In this document: in pieces, positions 33,049 through 43,800 of the stretch
How the letters are laid out: each line of letters begins with the position of its first letter
How positions within the stretch are numbered: the stretch's first letter is position 1
Assembly: GCF_023074075.1 (NCBI RefSeq)
Contig: NZ_JADPKT010000033.1
Coordinates: 124,001 to 188,000, forward strand
Reading direction: 5' to 3'
Length of the DNA: 64,000 nt
Origin: Bradyrhizobium sp. 138
Lineage (GTDB): Bacteria; Pseudomonadota; Alphaproteobacteria; Rhizobiales; Xanthobacteraceae
Notes under the pieces: generated by a model
Told to the model about the DNA's origin: nothing
Databases searched by the model: none
What the model saw: the letters and a program-made list of their open reading frames with translations, nothing else
Made by a program: the position numbers and the translations under genes

Positions 33049-34326
33049 ATGACTGCACCACGCGACAAACTCGGGCGTCCCGTCGTCGTCGTCACCGGCA
33101 TGGGCATCATGACCTCGCTCGGTGCCGGCAAGGCCGACAATTGGGCAAAGCTCGTCGCCGGCGAATCCGGCATCCGCACCATCACGCGCTTTCCGGTCGA
33201 CGGGTTGAAGACCACGATGGCCGGCACTGTCGATTTCGTCAGCGTCGATCCGTTCTCCTCCACCGGCCTGTCCGAACGGATGGCCGAGTTGGTGACGGAG
33301 GAAGCGCTCGCGCAGGCCGGCATCGGCGCCAAAGCCGACTTCCCGGGTCCCCTGTTCCTGGCGGTCGCACCGGTCGAGGTCGAATGGCCGCAGCGCCGCG
33401 AGCTCGGCCGCGCCGTCGGGGCACCCGACTTCACCTATGACGATTTGCTGCGCATCTCCGGCGGCGGCAAGTACAGTGGCTATCATCACCGCTTCATGTT
33501 CGGCTCGGTGGCCGCGCACCTCGCCGAGATCTTCGGCACCAAGGGCTCGCCGATCTCGCTGTCGACGGCCTGCGCCTCGGGCGCGACCTCGATCCAGCTC
33601 GGCGTCGAGGCGATCCGCCGCGGCGAGACCGACGCCGCGCTGTGCGTTGCGACCGACGGCACCGTGAATCCGGAAGCGCTGGTGCGCTTCTCGCTGCTCT
33701 CGGCGCTGTCGACCCAGAACGATCCGCCGCAGGCGGCCTCCCGCCCCTTCTCCAAGAACCGCGACGGCTTCGTCATGGCCGAAGGCGCAGGCGCACTGGT
33801 GCTGGAAAGCTACGAGGCGGCGACCGCACGCGGCGCAAAAATCCTCGGCGTCATCGCCGGCTGCGGCGAGCTCACCGATTCCTTCCATCGCACCCGCTCC
33901 TCGCCCGACGGCAAGCCGATCATCGGCTGCATGAACAAGACGCTGGCCGATGCCGGCATGACGCCGGACCAGATCGACCACATCAACGCGCACGGCACCG
34001 CGACGCCCGAGAACGACAAGATGGAGTTCAACACGACCTCGGTCGTGTTCGGCGAGCTTGCGCAGAAGATCCCGGTCACCTCCAACAAGTCGATGGTCGG
34101 CCACACCATCTCGGCAGCCGGCGCCGTCGAGGCGATCTTCTCGCTGCTCACGCTCGAGCATCAGCGCATCCCGCCGACGATCAATTACGAGACCCCGGAT
34201 CCCACGATCCTGTTCAACGTCGTCGGCAACACCGCGCGCGACGCCCGCGTCACCGCCGTGATGTCGAACTCGTTCGGCTTCGGCGGCCAGAACGCCTCGC
34301 TGATCCTGACCCGCGAACCGGCCTGA
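33049..34326 (+). CDS. fabF1XL: 3-Oxoacyl-ACP synthase of the VLCFA cluster (FabF1)
   Basis: A 425-residue KAS II enzyme with the full Cys-His-His triad: Cys in LSTACASGATSIQ, His in HINAHGTATPEND and His in KSMVGHTISAAG. It elongates acyl chains on AcpXL toward C28. It follows fabF2XL by 17 bases. The intact triad here and the missing Cys in the neighbour suggest the two work as a heterodimer. Confidence 0.92.
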   Translation: MTAPRDKLGRPVVVVTGMGIMTSLGAGKADNWAKLVAGESGIRTITRFPVDGLKTTMAGTVDFVSVDPFSSTGLSERMAELVTEEALAQAGIGAKADFPGPLFLAVAPVEVEWPQRRELGRAVGAPDFTYDDLLRISGGGKYSGYHHRFMFGSVAAHLAEIFGTKGSPISLSTACASGATSIQLGVEAIRRGETDAALCVATDGTVNPEALVRFSLLSALSTQNDPPQAASRPFSKNRDGFVMAEGAGALVLESYEAATARGAKILGVIAGCGELTDSFHRTRSSPDGKPIIGCMNKTLADAGMTPDQIDHINAHGTATPENDKMEFNTTSVVFGELAQKIPVTSNKSMVGHTISAAGAVEAIFSLLTLEHQRIPPTINYETPDPTILFNVVGNTARDARVTAVMSNSFGFGGQNASLILTREPA

Positions 34327-34334
34327 CCGGACGC

Positions 34335-35273
34335 ATGGCGCTGATTCCTATCAGCACGAAGATTCGCGCGCGTAATGCAGCCAAGTCGATCAGCGGAGGC
34401 CTGATCGGCGCGGCGACCGTCGGCATGCTGCGCACGACGCGCTATTTCGATCCGGTCAAGACCTCGGACTTTTTCGCGCGCGTCGTGAAGCAGATCGGCC
34501 CGCGCCTGCGCGAGCACCGCATCGGCCGCGCCAACCTCACCGCGGCATTTCCGGAAAAGTCGGCCGAGGAGATCGAAGCCATCCTGATGGGCGTCTGGGA
34601 CAATCTCGGCCGCGTCGGCGCCGAGTTCGCCCATATCGACCACGTCTGGGACTACGAGCGCGATCAACCGGAGAACAGCCGGATTGAATTGTCGCCGCGC
34701 AGCATCGAGCTGTTCGACCAGATCCGTGACGACGGCAAGCCGGCGCTGATCTTCGCCGCGCACCTCGCCAATTGGGAATTGCCGGCACTCGCCGCCGTCG
34801 CGCATGGGCTGGATACCGCGATCCTCTATCGCCGACCGAACATCGCCTCGGCCGACCGCATCATCCAGGAGATGCGCCAGGTCAACATGGGCACGCTGAT
34901 CCCGGCGGGCCGTGATGCGCCGTTGCGACTCGCGCAGGCACTGAAAGACGGCAAGCACGTCGCCATGCTGATCGACCAGTACCTGACCGGCGGCGTCGAG
35001 GTCAGCTTCTTCGGCCGCAAGACCCGCGCCAATCCGATGCTGGCCCGCCTGCTCCGCCAGGTCGAATGCCCGATCCACGGCGTGCGCATCATCCGCCTGC
35101 CCGGCGGCCGCTTCCGTGGCGAGCTGACCGAGGAGGTCCAGCCCGTGCGCGATGCCGACGGCAAGATCGATATCCAGGGCACCACGCAGGCGATCACGAG
35201 CGTGGTGGAAAGCTGGGTGCGCGAGCATCCCGAGCAGTGGCTGTGGCTGCATAGAAGGTGGCGGTTGGGCTGA
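34335..35273 (+). CDS. lpxXL: Lipid A very-long-chain acyltransferase
   Basis: A 312-residue LpxL/HtrB-type acyltransferase. The catalytic H-x4-E is in AAHLANWELP. An N-terminal hydrophobic patch would anchor it to the inner membrane. It transfers the C26-C28 chain from AcpXL to lipid A. It starts eight bases after fabF1XL. In Rhizobium an alcohol-dehydrogenase-like gene (adh2XL) lies between fabF1XL and lpxXL; here there is none. Confidence 0.92.
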   Translation: MALIPISTKIRARNAAKSISGGLIGAATVGMLRTTRYFDPVKTSDFFARVVKQIGPRLREHRIGRANLTAAFPEKSAEEIEAILMGVWDNLGRVGAEFAHIDHVWDYERDQPENSRIELSPRSIELFDQIRDDGKPALIFAAHLANWELPALAAVAHGLDTAILYRRPNIASADRIIQEMRQVNMGTLIPAGRDAPLRLAQALKDGKHVAMLIDQYLTGGVEVSFFGRKTRANPMLARLLRQVECPIHGVRIIRLPGGRFRGELTEEVQPVRDADGKIDIQGTTQAITSVVESWVREHPEQWLWLHRRWRLG

Positions 35274-35275
35274 CG

Positions 35276-35630
35276 CTACTTTTCAAGCGGTCGCATCCGG
35301 ATTCGGCCGGGCTCGATCACGGAAAAATGGCCCGCCCAGTCGTCCCGGGACATAATCAGATTGGCGATCACGTTGCCGATCTGGCCGGGAGGGGGCGGAG
35401 GGATGCGCAAGAGCACAATACCGCATGTGGTCGGAAGCGGTGACGCTTTCGCCAGCTCCCCAAAATCCTTGTCGAAGGTAAGGAGGATAATGGTTCTGCG
35501 ACGCTTGCGCCAATACTTCGCGGTCGCTGCTACCGGGTGCAGAAGCTCTGATCCAGATGAGGTCATGACCCGACGCGCGAAGTGCGTCGACCGCAGAGCC
35601 AGGAAAATTCTCGTCCGCGAGAAAGCGCAT
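35276..35630 (-). pseudogene. DUF5615 PIN-like toxin, frameshifted
   Basis: The start MRFLADENFPGSAVDALRAS through SDREVLAQA is a normal DUF5615 N-terminus with the PIN-type acidic residues (DEN). The continuation RRTIILLTFDKDFGELAKAS is in the next frame. The switch occurs near 35485-35510. A single-base shift would give a protein of ~115 residues. DUF5615 proteins are PIN-domain-like RNases paired with DUF433. As it stands the toxin is inactive unless the shift is a sequencing error or is programmed. Confidence 0.78.
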
Positions 35631-35861
35631 TCAAGCTGCGGTCGGGTGAACGCGTTCGACGCTCAGTGAGTCGCGTGCGTAGGCCAGGCACGCGAGAATG
35701 TCCTCGCGCGAAACGCCCGGATAGTTCGCCAAAATATCGGCTTCACTCCAACCATCTGCCATCAATCCGATGATGAACTCGACCGCGATACGGGTCCCGC
35801 TAATCACGGGCTTGCCAGCAAGGACATCAGGTGCAAGCGAAATGCGCGAATGCTCTGTCAT
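35631..35861 (-). CDS. DUF433 antitoxin-like protein
   Basis: A 76-residue protein with the DUF433 signature: RISLAPDVLAGKPVISGTRI, then VEFIIGLMADGWSEADIL and YPGVSREDILACLAYARD. DUF433 is a small helix-turn-helix fold found next to PIN-like toxins. Its TGA is immediately followed by the ATG of the DUF5615 gene, so the two form a type II toxin-antitoxin-like pair. With the toxin broken, this is a solitary antitoxin. Confidence 0.85.
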   Translation of the reverse strand: MTEHSRISLAPDVLAGKPVISGTRIAVEFIIGLMADGWSEADILANYPGVSREDILACLAYARDSLSVERVHPTAA

Positions 35862-35948
35862 CAGTTTCGGCTCAATAGCTGCGTTCGAGGCCCATACTAG
35901 CTCAATTCACCATCGTGCGCGATTGAGAAGTTGAGGCGCTTATCCGCC

Positions 35949-37703
35949 CTACTGCTCCGGCAGTCCCGCATCCACCTCGGCCTGAACGACCCGTTCCCAG
36001 GCTGCGATACAAACCGGACTTGCGTTCTTCATCGGCGGCGAGACGTTCAGTCTCGTCGTGCCGGGCCGCAGCCTCAACCCTTCCTGCATCGCCGCCCTCG
36101 CCTCCTCGGCGCGCCCCGTTTTCTGGTAGGCGGCAGCGAGCAGAAAGTGCGAGCGGCCGGTCCCCGGCGTGATAGCGATCGAGCGCTGCAGCCACGGCAA
36201 GGCCTCTTCGTAATGCTCCGTCAGGACGTACGTCATGCCCGCGCCGAGCAACCAGGTCCAGCGCGAGGCCGGCGGCGTGTCATAACGATCGGCCTGCTGG
36301 AATGTCGCGAGCGCGTCGTCGAAGCGGCCGAGATAGACCTGCCCGAGGCCGATCAGATAGAGCGCAGAGCCGTTCCACGGATCGAAGCTCAAGGCCTTGG
36401 CGCAGGTGACGAGGCTTTCCACGAAATGGTTGGTCGCGCTTAGGAAACGGCAAGTGGCCTCGAGCACCGGTATCGAATTCGGCTTTACGCGCAGCGCCTG
36501 CTCGAGCGTCGCATTGGCCTTCGCCTCGACAGCAGCGGCCTCCTCCGGGCTGAACCAGACCATCTGGATGCCGCGCATCTGCAGCGAGGCAAGCGCGACG
36601 GCGAGATCGACATTGTCGGGGTCGTCGGTGAGCGCCTTCTGCAGCATCGCCTGCGCCGCGCCAAAGCGCTCGCGCGTGGTCTGGTTGATCGAAGCGAGCG
36701 CCTGCTCGACGGCCACCTTGTCGCCGCCCGCGGACGCGCCGGGCGTCTTGGCGCGCGCCGCACTCCGCTCCAGAATTTCGTTGAGACGGCGTGCAAGCAC
36801 ATGACCGACCCCGGCAACGAGGCGCGACTGCGCGAGCTGCACGTCCATCTCCTCAGCGGCGACTGACGCTGCAACGACCGACTGCACCTCGCCGGTCGCG
36901 GCTTTGATGATCCGCGCGCGCAGCGTCCAGGACTGATCGCCATGCTGGAGCTCGCCGCGCAGCTCGTAATCGGATGGTCCACCGGACACAGCAGTGCTGT
37001 CGCCGCCGCTGACCGCCACGCGCGGCGCAACCACGCTGATGTTCTGAACCTTCGCAAACCCATCCGTGAGGCGCGCGGTGACCTCGGCCGCCATTGTCAC
37101 GCCGCGCGGATCGTTGCTGGCGTCAACGATCGGCATCACCGCGAGCCGCGGCAGCGTTCGTCTGAACAGGAGGTCCGGCTTCAGCACGGGCGCGGCAACC
37201 GCAAGCCCCATGACGATCACGCAGAGTCCGGCCACGGCGGCGACGGTGGCCTGCCGGCTCAAGCCGAACCAGGCGCGCTGAGGCCTTGCGGCGGCGACCT
37301 CGGCCGGCAACAGGGCCGCAACCTCGTTGCTGGGGTCCGGCCGGGTCTCCACGGCCTGCACCGCGCCCGATTCGAACGCCACCTCAACCTCCGTCGCCAG
37401 CAGATAGCCGCCGCCGGAGGCGAGCTTGATCAGCTGCCGCCGCTCGTCGCCCAGCGCGGTGCGGAGCTCGCGGATGCATTGAAACAGGCTGTCCTCGCCG
37501 ACATGGACGTTCGGCCAGACCGCCTCCATCAGCTCCTGCTTGCTGAGCACCCGGCCGCCGCTGGTCGCGAACAGCCGCAGCATCTCGAAGGTCTTGGGCC
37601 GGAGCTTGATCGGCGTGCCATCGACCCCGCGCAGCTCCGCGCGCTGCAGGTCCAGCTCGAAGCCGGCGAAACGAAGCAAGCTATCCCCCAACACGTCTAT
37701 CAA
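35949..37703 (-). CDS. Membrane-anchored winged-helix/TPR regulator (CadC-like)
   Basis: A 584-residue protein. An N-terminal OmpR/PhoB-type winged helix (residues ~10-105: IKLRPKTFEMLRLFATSGGRVLSK; EDSLFQCIRELRTALGD) is followed by a linker and one membrane helix (~150-175). The periplasmic region has an adenylate-cyclase-associated-type domain (LAVMPIVDASNDPRG...) and about five TPR repeats. This CadC/ToxR-style layout senses outside conditions and controls DNA directly. It is divergent from the giant autotransporter, which is the obvious target. Confidence 0.85.
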   Translation of the reverse strand: MIDVLGDSLLRFAGFELDLQRAELRGVDGTPIKLRPKTFEMLRLFATSGGRVLSKQELMEAVWPNVHVGEDSLFQCIRELRTALGDERRQLIKLASGGGYLLATEVEVAFESGAVQAVETRPDPSNEVAALLPAEVAAARPQRAWFGLSRQATVAAVAGLCVIVMGLAVAAPVLKPDLLFRRTLPRLAVMPIVDASNDPRGVTMAAEVTARLTDGFAKVQNISVVAPRVAVSGGDSTAVSGGPSDYELRGELQHGDQSWTLRARIIKAATGEVQSVVAASVAAEEMDVQLAQSRLVAGVGHVLARRLNEILERSAARAKTPGASAGGDKVAVEQALASINQTTRERFGAAQAMLQKALTDDPDNVDLAVALASLQMRGIQMVWFSPEEAAAVEAKANATLEQALRVKPNSIPVLEATCRFLSATNHFVESLVTCAKALSFDPWNGSALYLIGLGQVYLGRFDDALATFQQADRYDTPPASRWTWLLGAGMTYVLTEHYEEALPWLQRSIAITPGTGRSHFLLAAAYQKTGRAEEARAAMQEGLRLRPGTTRLNVSPPMKNASPVCIAAWERVVQAEVDAGLPEQ

Positions 37704-37735
37704 GGCGGCTCATATAGCGGAAGTCCGCCGGAAAT

Positions 37736-37781
37736 GCCCGAAAATCGGGCCTGAAACGGAAATATCAGAAAGCTTCAGAAA
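37736..37781. promoter_or_regulatory. Divergent regulator/autotransporter control region
   Basis: A hairpin GCCCGA-AAA-TCGGGC (37736-37750) is followed by two direct copies of TCAGAAA (37765-37771 and 37775-37781) exactly 10 bp apart. OmpR-family winged helices typically bind direct repeats spaced one helical turn. The site lies between the CadC-like gene and the autotransporter. Confidence 0.45.
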
Positions 37782-37865
37782 TGAGCCAACCCCTTATCAG
37801 GACACCCCTCCCACCCAATGCGACAAATCCGGTCGAGGACTCGCAAGTGCAGACCGGGGGACGTG

Positions 37866-40800
37866 GTGCGGACGGGGAAAGATTGTTTCAAGGCGACCCG
37901 CCGGCTGCGGGCCGCGTTGTTGACGTCGTCGGCGCTGGCTTTGGCCTGGACGCTCCCGGCTACCCCGGCGCGTGCGCAGGATGCCACCTGGCTCGCCTCG
38001 CCAGGTTCGAATAGCTACATTACCGGCGCCAACTGGGACACCGGCACAAGGCCGACCGGCACCGCCTATTTCGGCGCGTCGAACATCACCGACCTGTCGT
38101 TTTTTGGCGGCGTCACGGTCGGCGGCTGGACATTCAATGCCGGCGCCTCGAACTACACGTTTGACCTCAGCAGCTCACAATTGACCTTCACGGGCGCCGG
38201 CATCGTCATCAACGGCGGCGGCGCTACCATCGATACCAACAACTTCTCCCTGTATTTCCGGAACACCAGCACGGCCGGCGGAGCGACAATCAACAACAAC
38301 GGCATCGTTCAATTCTTCGACAGCAGCACGGCCGGCACCGCCGCCATCACCAACAACGGCCAAGTTGTATTCTCCAACAGCAGCACGGCCGGCACCGCCG
38401 CCATCAGCAACAACAACACCCTGCTTTTCAGCGCCACCAGCACAGCCGGCAGCGCAACCATTACAAACAACAACGGCGGCGCGACGACTTTTTACGCCAA
38501 CAGCACGGCCGGCAACGCAGCCATTACAAACAACAACGGCGGCACGACGACTTTTTACTTCAACAGCACGGCCGGCAACGCCACCATCACCAACAATGGC
38601 GGCATCACTTTTGATTACTTAAGCACAGCCGGCGACGCGTCGATCGTCAACAACGGCGGCATAACTTTCCGCACCAACAGCACGGCCGGCAACGCCGCCA
38701 TCACCAACAATGCCGCCGGCTCGGTGGATTTCTCAGGCACGACGGGACTCAACGGCGACAACAAGATCAGCGCCGGCTCGATCGCGGGCGCGGGCTTCTA
38801 CCAGCTCGGCGCCAATGAGCTGACCGTCGGCTCCAACAATCTCTCGACCGAGGTGAGCGGCGTCATCGCCGGCACCGGCGGCTCGCTGGTCAAGATCGGC
38901 ACCGGCACGCTGACGCTGTCGGGCGCGAACACCTATACCGGCGGCACCACCGTCAATGGCGGGACCGTCCAGCTCGGCACGCTCGCCAGCGCCGGCTCGA
39001 TCCTCGGCACGATCGGAATCGGCAGCAGCGGCACCCTCGACGTCGTCAACGCCGACACCAGCGGCATTACAGACATCTCCAACGACGGAACCGCGATCTT
39101 CCGCAACGCAACCAGCGCCGGCAGCGCAAGCATCCTGAACCAAGGCAGCCTGTCGTTCCTCGACAGCAGCACGGCAAGCAGCGCCACGATCACCAACACC
39201 GTCAATCTCTACTTTAAGGACAACGCTTCGGCCGGCAGCGCTGGCATCACCAACTCCGGCAACCTGGACTTCAGCTACGCAAGCAGCGCCGGCAGCGCCA
39301 CCATCAACAACCAACTCCACGCCACCATGTCATTTGTGGGTACGAGCACGGCCGGTGCCGCGACTATCACCAACAACGGGGTTGCGAAATTCCGCGGCAC
39401 CAGCACGGCCGGCAACGCCACGATCGCCAACGTCGGCGTCGGCTTGCTGAGTTTCTTCGACCAAAGCAGCGCCGGCAACGCGACCATCACCAACGCCGGC
39501 TCCGCCGTGCTGACTTTCTACAGCCAGAGCAGCGCCGGCAGTGCGAACATCACGAACTCCAATCTCTTGAACTTCAACGATAGCAGCACGGCGGGAAGCG
39601 CAGTCATCACCAACAATGGCGGCATCTCGTTCTCCGACTGGAGCACAGCCGGCAATGCGACCATCACCAATAACGGGGGCCTGACTTTCCGGAACTACAG
39701 CACGGCCGGCAATGCGGCGATCATCAACAATGCCAACGCCTCGGTCGATCTCAGCAACACCAGCGGACCCAACGGCGACAACAGGATCGGCGCCGGCTCG
39801 ATCGCGGGCGCGGGCTTCTATTTGCTCGGCGCCAATGAGCTGACCGTCGGGTCCAACAATCAATCGACTGAGGTGAGCGGCGTCATCGCCGGCACCGGCG
39901 GTTCGCTGGTCAAGATCGGCACCGGGACGCTGACGCTCTCGGGGACCAACACCTATACCGGCGGCACCACCATCAATGGCGGCACTCTCCAGCTCGGCAC
40001 GCTCGCCAGCACCGGCACGATCCTGGGCACGGTCAGAATCGGCAGCAGCGGCACGCTTGACGTCGTCAACGCCGACACCAGCGGCATCACTGCCATCACC
40101 AACGACGGAACCGCGATCTTTCGCACCGCAAGCAGCGCCGGCTCGATCGCCGGCGCCGGATTTTACGATCTCGGTGCCAACCAGCTGACCGTCGGGTCCA
40201 GCAATCTCTCGACCGAAGTGAGCGGCGTCATCGCCGGCACCGGCGGCTCGCTGGTCAAGATCGGCACCGGGACGCTGACCCTGTCCGGCACCAACACCTT
40301 CACGGGCGGCACCACGATCGCGGCCGGTACTTTGCAGATCGGCAATGGCGGGGCGACCGGCTCGATCGTCGGCAATGTCGTCAACGACGGCGTGCTTGCC
40401 TTCAACCGCAGCGACACGATCACCCTGGCCGGCGATATTTCCGGCAGCGGTGCCGTGCAGCAGATCGGATCGGGCACCACGATCCTGACCGGAGACAACA
40501 GCTACACGGGCGGCACCACGATCGCGGCCGGCACTTTGCAGATCGGCAATGGCGGGACGACTGGATCGATCGTCGGCAATGTCGTCAACGACGGCGTGCT
40601 CGCCTTCAACCGCAGCGACGCGATCACCTGGGCCGGCGATATTTCCGGCAGCGGCGCCTTGCGGCAGACCGGTTCGGGCACCACGATCCTGACCGGAGAC
40701 AACAGCTACACGGGCGGCACCACGATCGCCGCCGGCACTTTGCAGATCGGCAATGGCGGGACGACCGGCTCGATCGTCGGCAATGTCGTCAACGACGGCG

Positions 40801-43800
40801 TGCTCGCCTTCAACCGCAGCGACGCGATCACCTTGGCCGGCGATATTTCCGGCAGCGGTTCCGTGCAGCAGATCGGTTCGGGCACCACGATCCTGACGGG
40901 CACGAACACCTATAGCGGCGATACAATCGTCTCCAGCGGCCGGTTGCAGTTCGGCGACGGCGGCACGAGCGGCAGCAACAACCTGGGCGGCAACCTGACC
41001 GTGACCGGCGGCACGCTGGCGATCCAGACGGCGACGACCCTGAATGTCTCCCAGACCGTGACCTTCGGCAACAACACCGCACTATCCATCACCGCCGGCA
41101 CGAACAGCCCCGCGCTGTCCGCCGACAGCGTAGCGATCGGCAACGGCGTCGCCTTCAACATCAGCGGCATCAGCAATGCGAGCCAGCTCGACCAGGTGCT
41201 GATCGGCACCCGATCGGGCATCAGCGGCGACTTCGCCAGTGTCAGCATCGGCGGCTTCAGCGGCACGGTGGACTACCTCACATTGTCCACCCGTAAATCG
41301 ATCGACGGCCTGCAATACCTCGCCAGCTACGGTCTGAGCTGGACGGCGGGCAACTCCCTCGCCCACGGCACCTTCACGCTGACCAACGCCACCGACGTCT
41401 TCACGGTCGGCGCAGCACTGACCGATCAGGCGGCGAACGCCGCGACCGGCTGGAACGGCACGTCGCTGACCAAGGCTGGTGCCGGCACGCTGATCCTGTC
41501 GGGAGCGAACACCTATACCGGCGGCAGCACGGTCAATGGCGGCACGTTACAGCTCGGCACTGCCGCCAATGTCGGCACCATTCTGGGAACGGTCAATGTT
41601 GGCGCCAGCGGCACGTTCGACGTCGTCAACGCCGACACCAGCGGCATCACCAGCCTCTCCAACAGCGGAACCACGATCTTCCACAACACCAGCAGCGCCA
41701 GTTCCGCCGCCATCTCAAACAACAGAACCCTGAACTTCAACGACACGAGCACGGCCGGCGCCGCCACCATCACCAACACTGCCACCGGCACCGTCAACTT
41801 CAACAATTCGAGCTCGGCGGGCAGCGCGACCATCACCAACAACAATTGGGTGTATTTCAACGATACCAGCACTGCGGGCAGCGCCACCTTCACCAACAGC
41901 AGCAACGGCAGGGCCATTTTCTTCGGAAACGCCACGGCCGGCAGCGCTGACATCACCAACAGCAACAACGCCCAGCTGTTTTTCTACGGCAACAGCTCGG
42001 CCGGCAACGCAACGATCACCAGCAACGATTGGCTGTCCTTCAACGACACCAGCACGGCCGGCAGCGCCACTCTCACCAACAATCGCTGGCTGTATTTCTA
42101 CGGCAACAGCACGGCTGGCAGCGCTGAAATCACCAACTCCAATTTGATGGTTTTCCGCGACGCGGCCACGGCCGGCAACGCCTCCATCGCCAACAGCAAT
42201 ACCATCAATTTTGTCGTCAGCAGCACGGCCGGCAGCGCTGTCATCACCAACAATGCCGGCGGAACGACCACTTTCCAGGACAATTCGACCGCGGGCAATG
42301 CGCAGCTGATCAACAACGCCGCCAACGCCGTGATCGATTTCTCCGGCAGCTCCGGCCCGAACGGCGACCACAAGCTCAGCGCCGGCTCGATCGCCGGCAA
42401 CGGCACCTTCTATCTTGGCGCCAACGAGCTGACGGTCGGTGGCAACAATCTGTCGACCATTGTCAGCGGCGTGATCGCCGATGGTGGCGCAAGCGGCGGC
42501 ACCGGCGGCTCTCTGGTGAAGACCGGCACCGGCACGCTGTCGCTGACAGGCACCAACACGTATAGCGGCGGCACCACTTTCGCCGGTGGCACCGTCATCG
42601 TCTCCTCCGACGACAATCTCGGCGACCTCGCGGGCAGCCTCACCTTCAAGGGCGGCACTCTGCAGATCAGAGGCACGACCTTCACCACCACCGCACGCAC
42701 CATCAATCTGGGCGCCGGCGGCGGCACGTTCGACATCGCAGATGCCGCCAACAATTTCGTCCTGAGCCAGAATCTTGGCGGCACCACGCTTACCAAGGCC
42801 GGCGCCGGCACGCTCACCCTGACCGGCGCGGAGAGTTTTTCCGGCGCGACGGTGTCCGCCGGCACGCTGGCCTTCCTCGATAGCACGGCCGGCAGCGCTG
42901 TTATCACCAACAACGCGCAGTTGGCGTTCTACGGCAACTCCACAGCCGGCAGCGCGACCATCCACAACAGCGGCAATGTCCTGTTCGACGGCAACTCCAC
43001 GGCCGGCAACGCGCAGCTCATCAACACCGACCCCGGCGCAGTCTTCAACTTTTTCACCCCCGGCCCGAGCAGCGACGGCAGGATCAGTGCCGGCTCGCTC
43101 GCCGGCAACGGCCGCTTCGACCTCAACAGCACAGAGCTGACGGTCGGCGGCAACAATCTGTCGACCACCGTCACCGGCGTGGTCACCGGCGACGGCATGC
43201 TCACCGGAACATCGCTGATCAAGGGCGGCACCGGCACGCTGACGCTGTCGGGCAACAACACCTACACCGGCGCGACGATCGTGGACGGCGGCGCGCTCGT
43301 CGTGAACGGCTCGATTGCATCCTCCAGCAGTCTCACCGTGAACAGCGGCGGCACGCTCGGCGGCACCGGCATCGTCGGCAATACGACGATCGCGAGCGGC
43401 GGCACGCTGGCGCCCGGCAATTCCGTGGGCACGCTCTCCGTCAGCGGCAATCTGGCATTCACCGCCGGCAGCTTCTACAGGGTGGAGGTCTCCACGTCCG
43501 CCGCCGACCGCACCAACGTGTCGGGCACCGCGACGCTCGCCGGCGCCACTGTGCAGGCGGTGGCAATCCCCGGCAGCTTCCGCAGCCAGACCTACACCAT
43601 CCTCAACGCGACCGGCGGGCTCGGCGGCACCCGGTTCGCCGGGCTGAGCGTCGCCGGCAGCTTCAGCCCCACGCGCAATCCGCACCTCACCTACGACACG
43701 AACAACGTCTATCTCGTGCTCGATCCCGGCACGATCGTGCTGCCGGCAGGCACGGGCGCCAACCAGAGCAGCGTCGCCGGCGCCATCAACAAGGCGGTCG

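Noticed and set aside
38268..43023. Regular repeats considered as a CRISPR array
   Set aside because: The repeats are in frame, degenerate, and encode the TAG-x-A-x-I-TNN protein motif; there are no unique spacers and no cas genes.
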